Assembly: GCF_032854445.1 (NCBI RefSeq)
Contig: NC_088307.1
Span: 11,282,001 to 11,346,000, forward strand
DNA from: Liolophura sinensis
Lineage: Eukaryota; Mollusca; Polyplacophora; Chitonida; Chitonidae
Direction of reading: 5' to 3'
Length of the DNA stretch: 64,000 nt
Below, in pieces: positions 61,101 through 64,000 of the stretch. The stretch's first letter is position 1. Every line of letters begins with the position of its first letter. Both the position numbers and the translations under genes were made by a program. The notes beneath the pieces are model-generated. The model was not told the DNA's origin, did not search any database, and saw only the letters and a program-made list of their open reading frames with translations.

Positions 61101-63365
61101 CTGGTCGCTGTCGTATAAGTGAAATATTCTTGAGTACAGTGTAAAACATCAATCAAATAAATAAATGCATCTAACAAGTTGACAAATTTGCTCACAAGAA
61201 ACCCCCCCAAAAAAAGACTTTAACTGTACCAGTGTTTCAATATATTCACAGAGGACCATAAAAACAGTTATCTAACTTCATAAATGTTAAGTGTTAAACA
61301 CTAATTAAATAAATAACTATTGAAACTCACGTGACATCAGCTGATCAAAAGTACACCATCCAGGATCACCGGGACATTTCACCATCTCATCCCTTCTCTA
61401 TACAGGAGAGAAACGAACAACAACAAATATTTATAATAATAATAATAATAATACTCCAGTAATATTAGTAATGCAACACCAATTTTACAGGTGAGTTCAC
61501 TCCAAAAAATCCAAAAATGGAACAAAAATAAACCCAGAAAATCTACCTCCTTATTTTGTTTGATCTTTACATTTTTATGATTTTCCTGTTTTTCTTGACT
61601 TCCTGCTGACGAAAAATGTCCACAACAGGAAATATTTATAGAATTATCCTCATTTTCCACAAATCAGACGATTTTCAAGTTTTTATCTTATTTTTATATC
61701 CTCCTCTTCCCATGCTTCTACACAGAAGAAAGATTTATTCTGCCAGTGTATAAACAACAATTAATCTTGGCGTTGCCTACAGGTGAACTGTAAAAACCTC
61801 TCAAATGTTACCCAAACTTATGGGTAATGAACTCTTACCCAATAACGAACTTTTATTGGGTAAGATTGTGAAGTTTTCTCAAGGGAAATAATTCATTAAG
61901 CATTTTGAATATGAATCATTATAATCATAAGAATTGTCCAACGTAGCGTTGTACGCAAAATTGTCAACGGCTTGTCTCTCCAAGTCATGACATCATAGTG
62001 GAAACATTTTTTTTTGCGACACTGTTGAAGGTCATGTGATCCAGGGCCACTTTGACATCACGTTCCAAAATCCAAGGGGAACAACTCGTGGCGTACAGAA
62101 GAAGTTAATAAAGACTTTCAAATTTGTGTGGTCTATTTCAGGGCACAATATAAGTTACAATCTGCATGCATGTAGTTTAAGGTGAAATGCAGTTGTTTAG
62201 TTTGGGCGCCTTTTTAGTGGGTTCATTTGGGCACCCTTTGAGTGGGTTCAATTGGGCACTCTTTTAGTGGGTTCATTTGGGCACCCTTTTGGTGGGTTCA
62301 TTTGGGCTAAAATATTTTCATATATTAAAAAACCTTAACTTAATGTATACTGCTAATATTACGTGCAAATTTCTGTACATTCAGTTTACATGAATATAAG
62401 GAGTGCTTAAGAGCATTTAATTTAATTTACCAGGTACTATTCCTTAGTTTGGCCTACATGGGGACACTGCATGCAATTTAGAGGCATAAGAGGTTCAAAA
62501 TGTCCGTTTATTTCACCCTGTCCTTATTTACAAAAAAAAAAATTAAAAATGTAACACATTAACACATATTTAGTATGATAAATTTCATCTTTCGATTTCA
62601 AACCTTTATCAGTTCACCATTAGGAACATTTTTACTTTTACCTGTTAAAAGCTAAACACACGTAGCACTATACACATTGCACCTCTGTATATAATGAGTG
62701 AGTGAGTGAGTGAGTGGAGTTTAACATCGTGCTCAACAATTTTTCAGCCATATGACAACGACTGTATATAATGTAAAACTTCTATCTTAGAAAAGAAACA
62801 ATCAAAACCTATACTAGAAGACATAAAATATCCCTGAATACATCAAACAAGATATCATAAATACTAAAATACATAGAGCCATGATGACAGACTTAATTCA
62901 CTCAAGCCTACTCACACTTACCATCAGAGCCAGCATAATAAAGCAGTACCAGTATTTTATTTCTTTTAAAGCCTTTAAGCCACCACAGGGCGATATTTAC
63001 CATTCACGCACCGTTTGTCACCCACTGTGGACTTTCACATCAGCCATGTGGTGTGAAGCAGCTGTCTGGTTACACAATTAATTGTCATGTCAGAGTTATT
63101 CCCCTTGAATACAGTTAATCAAGTGCAAGTTAATTTTGAGAAAATATGAAAGAGATGTGAATATTGGGTCATCATGTGACTTTTTTTCTTGTTGAAGACT
63201 GTGTTTTGTCTGGTATTTGTTTCCATCACTATTAAATCAACACAGAAGACGTACCTCATGTCTGATGAGAAGACGCAGAAATAATCTGACGCTATCCAGG
63301 GGAATGTTTGGGGTAACTCTTCTGTAACAGGGGCATTCGGCTTTGTGAATATCCCAGTCTGCTCT
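36994..63365 (-). CDS. SMYD3: SMYD3-like SET and MYND domain lysine methyltransferase (gene span, 11 exons, 5' end outside window)
   Basis: This is a SMYD-family protein lysine methyltransferase, which transfers methyl from S-adenosylmethionine. Eleven exons join in frame to 407 codons plus stop. They encode the last MYND zinc ligands (RADWDIHKAEC), the SET core (INTFTICDGECQAIG, DHSCQPN, LRAVEDID, LFISYID), a post-SET cysteine cluster (CDCDKC, CENHNC, ACTRC) and a helical TPR-like C-terminal domain ending VTHGRDHPLVEDLLQLI. That ending resembles human SMYD3 VTHGREHSLIEDLILLL. The N-terminal part of the split SET and most of MYND lie beyond 64000. A 15.5 kb intron (41408-56887) contains a TRIM gene on the same strand. 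SMYD1/2 are less similar at the C-terminus. Identity rests on recalled family motifs. Confidence 0.92.
37673..37781 (-). CDS. SMYD3: SMYD3-like exon with triplicated acceptor
   Basis: With the acceptor nearest the exon body, the exon is 109 nt (phase 2 in, phase 0 out) and reads RLFYPPNSPIVGVLLMKIGK, then LELYLKHLPHALTHLEQ. This aligns with YRIFFPGSHPVRGVQVMKVGKL of SMYD3. The acceptor TTGTTACAG and the first 29 exon bases lie in a 39 bp unit repeated perfectly three times (37753-37869). Use of the two farther acceptors would extend the exon to 37820 or 37859 without breaking the frame. A further AG inside the unit gives an in-frame start at 37760. The donor is GTAAGC. Confidence 0.9.
37753..37869. 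repeat. perfect 39 bp x 3 tandem repeat over a splice acceptor
   Basis: The 39 bp unit begins CAATTGGGCTGTTAGGTGGG and starts at 37753, 37792 and 37831 with no differences. On the - strand each unit holds TTGTTACAG and the first 29 bases of a SMYD3 exon. Confidence 0.95.
37991..38108 (+). mobile_element. SINE-1 copy, 3' part
   Basis: AACCTGCAGATGACCAAGAG to GTAAAACACCAGTCAAATGA. Confidence 0.78.
38488..38662 (-). CDS. SMYD3: SMYD3-like exon, TPR-like helices
   Basis: The 175 nt exon enters in phase 1 and leaves in phase 2. It reads DFKEALSLCETFLKKK, NNVYLVKCRDNAFEVCIEM and KKWEEAMKYGEDTIRGF. This matches the SMYD3 helices ending LLEEALFYGTRTMEPY. The acceptor is TTTTGTCAG and the donor GTAGAT. 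A run of nine A in the coding strand encodes the KKK. Confidence 0.92.
38757..38816 (+). mobile_element. SINE-1 fragment
   Basis: GTGGGTTTTCCCCAGGCTCT and CCATCATAATGCTGGC only. Confidence 0.6.
39180..39500. other. CpG-richer stretch, unassigned
   Basis: An open + frame (39244-39507) contains CGVCGP and CRGCNF, but no family is recognised and there are no splice or start signals to support a gene. It lies in the SMYD3 intron 38663-39964. Confidence 0.2.
39507..39718 (-). mobile_element. MITE-A copy
   Basis: AATTCTTCAACGATTCTGCA at one end and CATGCGAAAAGGTTGAGAAA at the other; a T12 run lies inside. Confidence 0.78.
39965..40123 (-). CDS. SMYD3: SMYD3-like exon, start of C-terminal domain
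   Basis: The 159 nt exon enters and leaves in phase 1. It encodes ARNESPDIMDGALKACTRCN and then a charged helix FLQKCKEDLQKIEEIKKMA, which aligns with the LKKIEELKA helix of SMYD3. The acceptor is TTTTTTTCAG and the donor GTAATT. Confidence 0.9.
40506..40637 (-). mobile_element. SINE-1 copy with internal deletion
   Basis: TTTACACCGTACTCAAGAAT is followed by ACGACGGCAGCAGAGCCTGG, skipping the CCAGCATTATGG segment. Confidence 0.8.
40787..40936 (+). mobile_element. SINE-1 copy, 3' part
   Basis: GCGGATGGCCGTGGGTTTCC and GAGTACGGCGGAAAACACCA with an A11 and AAAT tail. Confidence 0.82.
41341..41407 (-). CDS. SMYD3: SMYD3-like exon, zinc-binding segment
   Basis: The 67 nt exon enters in phase 0 and leaves in phase 1, exactly bridging the phases of its neighbours. 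It reads DDVMLATRCENHNCKGMVFR and then DK. The CENHNC cysteines pair naturally with ACTRC in the next exon. The acceptor is TTGTTTAACAG and the donor GTATTT. It lies 15.5 kb from the previous exon, beyond the nested TRIM gene, and is easy to miss. Confidence 0.85.
41665..41931 (-). mobile_element. SINE-1 copy, full length
   Basis: The reverse copy runs from TTTATTTATTTGATTGGTG to TAGGCCATGGAGGCCCC, with head and tail both present. It lies next to the zinc-segment exon of the SMYD3-like gene. Confidence 0.86.
42071..42397 (+). mobile_element. SINE-2 copy, nearly complete
   Basis: It has the B-box-like GGATCAATCCTTGATCGAGT, a body with ACTTCCTCGCTTGGCGTTCA and GGTTGACCCGTATCAGTATA, then CGTCGTCATATGACTGAAAA and a (CACT)n tail. 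The extreme tRNA-like head is decayed. Confidence 0.82.
42683..42900 (+). mobile_element. MITE-A copy
   Basis: AATTCCTCAACCTTTTTGCA to CATGAGAAAAGGCTGAAGAA, with AGTGCAATTTATGCACCTAT inside. Confidence 0.83.
42908..43058 (+). mobile_element. SINE-1 copy, 3' part
   Basis: CCGTACGTGGGAAGGTCTAC to CACCAATCAAATAAATAAAT, immediately after MITE-A. Confidence 0.83.
43305..43745. repeat. interspersed repeat related to 19385-19995
   Basis: It shares ACAGGGTCAACCCGA, AAGGTGATTGTAA and GCAGCTTACAAT with the earlier copy in the same order. Confidence 0.5.
43890..44060 (-). mobile_element. tRNA-like SINE head on - strand
   Basis: Reverse strand GCAATGTTGGCTGAGCGGTA (A-box) and GCTGTTTGAATCTGACTTG (B-box) resemble a Leu/Ser-type tRNA head, but the stems are imperfect. 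Confidence 0.45.
44113..44715. repeat. TCAAC-rich element of unknown type
   Basis: The motif TCAACA/CACTCAAC recurs on both strands, with mirrored pieces CACTATCCGACATTG and CAATGTTGGACAATG. It may be a non-autonomous DNA element; boundaries are unclear. Confidence 0.35.
44770..44978 (-). mobile_element. SINE-1 copy
   Basis: TTTATTTATTTGATTGGTGG to GAGACACGGAGGCCCCC on the reverse strand, with a small deletion before CGCAGGTTGCTGGC. Confidence 0.85.
45936..46205 (+). mobile_element. tRNA-headed SINE, third family
   Basis: The head CAGCTGGCTAAGACAGTTAA and B-box GTGTTCAAATCCAGCC are followed by TGATGGTTTACCCCATACTG and TTGTTAAACAACCAATTAAT with an (AATC)n tail. Confidence 0.7.
46472..46493. 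repeat. poly-C run
   Basis: An almost pure run of about 22 C. Similar G or C runs occur at 2946, 9703, 24679, 29168 and 56394. Confidence 0.9.
46758..46964 (+). mobile_element. MITE-A copy
   Basis: AATTCTCAACCTTTCCCCAC to CATGCGAAAAGGTCGAAAAT, with GGGCTTCACAAAAATGTAAT inside. Confidence 0.82.
47311..47985. repeat. satellite, 53 bp x about 12
   Basis: Units of GACAATTTAAGAGGGTTATC and GCTTTCATTGTCCCACACAG plus TATATACAAGCAC repeat with small changes. One unit near 47885-47915 is shortened. Confidence 0.92.
47985..48065 (+). mobile_element. decayed tRNA-like SINE head
   Basis: CCTCAATGGCTCACTTGGCT and GAGTTAAATGTCCAGC resemble A and B boxes. It directly follows the 53 bp array. Confidence 0.4.
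48328..48492 (-). mobile_element. decayed MITE-B copy
   Basis: GGTGTTTTGAGGTTTGGAAG and TATGACATTTGCTTGCC match MITE-B reversed. Confidence 0.55.
49476..51627 (-). CDS. TRIM-NHL protein (RING, two B-boxes, coiled coil, NHL repeats), frame broken once
   Basis: This is a TRIM-type protein with a RING E3 ligase module and an NHL beta-propeller, a class expanded in molluscs. The ATG at 51627 has A at -3 and G at +4. The RING is complete: Cys15, 18, 30, His32, Cys35, 38, 59, 62. B-box 1 lies at about 104-145 (ECNLCL, YCVDC, CQNC) and B-box 2 at about 164-196 (CAIH, FCSPC, CIAC, HH). After the break the frame continues with a coiled coil (KLLIRKQSRKFMAKIMAEES) and about six NHL units (IAVADLGNKRVQVV, IFVSDTGNHCIKLF, LFVADSGNDRVVAF), ending at TAA 49476. 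The N-terminal frame stays open to 50842 and the second frame begins at 50936. The whole gene lies inside a SMYD3 intron with no other intron, like a retrogene. There is no filamin domain, so it is not a plain TRIM2/3 orthologue. Confidence 0.88.
50928..50994 (-). other. frame break in the TRIM gene: mini-intron or 1-base shift
   Basis: The upstream frame reads on through a heptad-like stretch (VTQRLQDQLWQIHEVMFRM), and the downstream frame starts QEGKLKSAYDGTKLL. A single base change near 50931-50934 would join them. Alternatively CAG|GTAACG...CTTGCAG|GAA marks a 67 nt intron whose removal restores the frame (211 + 483 codons). The helical quality of the skipped residues favours a 1-base shift; the good splice signals favour the intron. 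Confidence 0.6.
51628..53924. other. SMYD3 intron upstream of the TRIM gene
   Basis: No coding exon is seen. It must hold the TRIM promoter; I could not place a TATA or initiator with confidence. A 12 bp repeat (CACTTCAATACA) occurs three times near 51738. A reversed MITE-B lies at 52829-53035. Confidence 0.5.
52829..53035 (-). mobile_element. MITE-B copy
   Basis: Reverse-strand copy with TCCTGATTCTGAGAGTTCTA and GTGACATTTATTTGCCTCTA. Confidence 0.72.
53925..54116 (-). CDS. unassigned exon-like ORF, possible alternative last exon of the SMYD3-like gene
   Basis: Sixty-three codons plus TAA follow a good acceptor (CATATTACAG). The sequence includes AMVQYLVLKHLMIMGRWRCA and YDHWRMALRDVYESAW and is richer in CpG than its surroundings. 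The acceptor is phase 0, as is the donor of the SMYD3 exon at 56888 upstream, and an AATAAA on the - strand lies at 53698-53703. It could therefore end a short SMYD3 isoform lacking the C-terminal domain. I do not recognise the peptide, and it may be unrelated. Confidence 0.25.
   Translation of the reverse strand, partial: AMVQYLVLKHLMIMGRWRCAYDHWRMALRDVYESAWSPMGQQSACPPAMMGIGLMVRIGLYCS
54780..55668. repeat. satellite, 34 bp x about 26, with higher-order pattern
   Basis: The unit is TTCATGTAACCTCACTGTAC plus TTGTGTATTATGTG. A variant with TTAAGGTAACC followed by GTACATGTG starts at 54969, 55139, 55309, 55377 and 55513, that is at multiples of 34. Confidence 0.93.
56389..56526 (+). mobile_element. 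SINE-1 head fragment after a G run
   Basis: GGCTCCGTGGCCTCATGGTT and GAGTTCAAGGCCAGCTCATG are the head and B-box. The body and tail are missing. A run of G precedes it. Confidence 0.75.
56888..56998 (-). CDS. SMYD3: SMYD3-like exon, end of SET and post-SET cysteines
   Basis: Thirty-seven codons in phase 0 include LFISYIDQLNPVVGRQETLR and YYFTCDCDKCNGKKL. The Tyr of ISYID is the conserved SET catalytic-region residue, and CDCDKC opens the post-SET zinc site. The acceptor is CTCTCTCCAG and the donor GTAAGT. Confidence 0.93.
57213..57440. repeat. minisatellite, ATTTTACATTTTCCAGCA units
   Basis: Units of about 17 bp (CAATTTTACATTTTTCAA, CACTTTCCAG) repeat about 13 times. Open frames across it encode a Phe-rich repeat and are not genes. 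Confidence 0.88.
57723..57831 (-). CDS. SMYD3: SMYD3-like exon, cofactor-binding SET motif
   Basis: The 109 nt exon enters in phase 2 and leaves in phase 0. It holds SKLDHSCQPNTVAVFRG and LMLRAVEDIDEVIPEK. The family motif is usually NHSCxPN; here the first residue is Asp. The acceptor is CTGTTTCAG and the donor GTGGGT, weaker than its neighbours. Confidence 0.93.
57848..58030 (-). mobile_element. SINE-1 copy
   Basis: TTTATTTACTTAGATTGTTG to the head side GCGCTAACCTCCTC on the reverse strand, 17 bases from a SMYD3 exon. Confidence 0.8.
58328..58549 (+). mobile_element. MITE-B copy
   Basis: It runs from GTACCCTCAATGACTTAACA to GAGGCCATTTAAGGGGTAGG, the clearest inverted ends of the family. 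Confidence 0.82.
58679..58746 (-). CDS. SMYD3: SMYD3-like exon, SET core
   Basis: The 68 nt exon leaves in phase 2. MTINTFTICDGECQAIGSGI plus YL corresponds to the ICNSFTICNAEMQEVGVGLY region of SMYD3. The acceptor is TGTTTTCAG and the donor GTGAGT. Confidence 0.92.
59002..59350 (-). mobile_element. SINE-2, best full-length copy
   Basis: On the - strand the head GGCCCGGATAGCACAGTTGG is followed by TAGAGCGTCCGCTTTGGGAG and GATCCAGGATCAGTCCTGAG, all tRNA-like. A 270 bp body follows, ending TTAACATCTTGC-type sequence with GTGAGTGATT on the + strand. Confidence 0.87.
59895..59982 (-). mobile_element. SINE-1 fragment
   Basis: AAGAATATTTCACTCATACA and GGCCAGTATTATGGTGGGAA. Confidence 0.7.
60241..60371 (-). 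CDS. SMYD3: SMYD3-like exon, pre-SET helices
   Basis: The 131 nt exon enters in phase 1 and leaves in phase 0. It reads KTELQADQVRCEQFLQLM and later LSPAESMLELFGK, matching the helical stretch before the SMYD3 SET core (LRQLVMTFQHFM...LFEAFAKV). The acceptor is TGTTTTGCAG and the donor GTAAGT. Confidence 0.9.
61071..61166 (+). mobile_element. SINE-1 copy, 3' part
   Basis: CTGGGCTCTGTCTGTTTTCC to CATCAATCAAATAAATAAAT. Confidence 0.8.
61331..61397 (-). CDS. SMYD3: SMYD3-like exon
   Basis: The 67 nt exon enters in phase 0 and leaves in phase 1. It encodes RRDEMVKCPGDPGWCTFDQL and MS. The acceptor is CTGTATAG and the donor GTGAGT. It is the variable segment between MYND and the SET core. Confidence 0.85.
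62205..62315. repeat. tandem repeat, about 33 bp x 4
   Basis: TTAGTGGGTTCATTTGGGCA plus CCCTTT repeats about four times. Confidence 0.85.
62691..62762 (-). mobile_element. SINE-2 tail fragment
   Basis: GAGTGAGTGAGTGAGTGAGT then TTTAACATCGTGCTCAACAA and CATATGACAACGAC. Confidence 0.78.
63255..63365 (-). CDS. SMYD3: SMYD3-like exon, end of MYND
   Basis: Thirty-seven codons in phase 0 begin RADWDIHKAECPCYRR, with the last His and Cys zinc ligands of the MYND finger, then IPLDSVRLFLRLLIRHE. The acceptor is ATACTTCAG and the donor GTACGT. This is the first exon of the gene inside the window. Confidence 0.92.
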
Positions 63366-63502
63366 CTGAAGTATATGTAAATGTATATATCTATAAACAT
63401 TAGAAGTCATTTGAGCTTCTGGAAACAAACTAGTCAGAAGCCAAAGAACAAATGGAACCAGTACTTCAATAAATATCTACTTATTTCTTATTCAACTGGT
63501 AC

Positions 63503-63660
63503 TTATTTATTTACTTGATTGGTGTTTTACACCATACTAATAATTCACTTATACGACAGCGGCCAGCATTAGTACGGGAGGAAACCGGGCAGAAGCCCTG
63601 GGGAAACCTACAACCATCCGCAAGTTGCTGCCAGACCTTCCTACGTACGGCCAGAGAAAA
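63503..63660 (-). mobile_element. SINE-1 copy, 3' part
   Basis: TTACTTGATTGGTGTTTTAC to CGTACGGCCAGAGAAAA on the reverse strand. Confidence 0.83.
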
Positions 63661-63709
63661 CTGGTGCTAAATAGTATGCTCAAGATGTATGTACATGTAT
63701 GTATGTTCA

Positions 63710-64000
63710 CGTCATAATCAACAATTTTTGAGTCGTTTGACAAGGAGCCGTCATTTGGTGCGTGCACACACGTTAACTGTGTCTTCTGGTGGCACGTCCA
63801 ATACTGGGGTAAATACCCACCATTTTGTTGTCGCCAATGGAAATGTCATGCCGTAGACAGGCTCCTGGTCCCTTGCTCTAACATCTCAGTGCTGATCGCC
63901 AACTGAGATAGCAACAAATATTATTTTCTACGTCTTTGGTATGAGTCCACCCAGGTTTGATCATGGGTCTCTCGACTTCGAGGCCGCCGCTGTAACCATA
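63710..64000 (-). mobile_element. SINE-2 relative with a different head, cut by window edge
   Basis: The 3' end (CACGTCATAATCAACAATTT reversed) and the GCGATCAGCAC body motif recall SINE-2. The - strand head (CGGCCTCGAAGTCGAGAGAC, GATCAAACCTGGGTG) differs. Confidence 0.55.

Overview
This is a stretch of an animal nuclear genome. It is AT-rich, with long introns bounded by GT..AG sites (mostly GTAAGT donors), many short interspersed repeats and many minisatellites. The frequent TACATGTA palindromes, the SINE tails and a TRIM-NHL gene of this kind suggest a lophotrochozoan, most likely a mollusc and probably a bivalve. That assignment is inference; no species is named.

Three protein genes can be supported. 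(1) On the + strand, 3883-28653, is an almost complete RALGPS gene (RasGEF domain, PxxP linker, PH domain). Fifteen exons join in one frame to 499 codons plus stop; the extreme N-terminus is not certain. (2) On the - strand, 63365 down to 36994, is the 3' two thirds of a SMYD3-like lysine methyltransferase (end of MYND, SET core, post-SET cysteines, TPR-like C-terminal domain). Eleven exons join in frame to 407 codons plus stop; the first exons lie beyond base 64000. The two genes are convergent, with 28654-36993 between their stop codons. (3) Inside a 15.5 kb SMYD3 intron, on the same strand, sits an intronless TRIM gene (49476-51627: RING, two B-boxes, coiled coil, NHL propeller). Its frame is broken once, either by a 1-base shift or by a 67-base mini-intron.

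The rest is repeat-rich intron and intergenic DNA. Over twenty copies belong to one tRNA-headed SINE (SINE-1, tail ending AATCAAATAAATAAA). A second SINE family (SINE-2) ends in CACTCACTCACTC. A 210 bp inverted-repeat MITE (MITE-A) has nine copies, and a second MITE (MITE-B) has five. There are also many tandem arrays: 34 bp x about 26, 53 bp x about 12, 125 bp x 5, 126 bp x 3 and others.

The most interesting item is at 37753-37869. A perfect 39 bp triplication duplicates a SMYD3 splice acceptor together with the first 29 bases of its exon. All three acceptors keep the reading frame, so the protein could gain 0, 13 or 26 residues in its C-terminal domain. Other points are a 55-base exon-like segment in RALGPS that would break the frame, a possible alternative last exon of SMYD3, and the TRIM frame break. 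I saw no prokaryotic-type system, CRISPR array or autonomous transposon.
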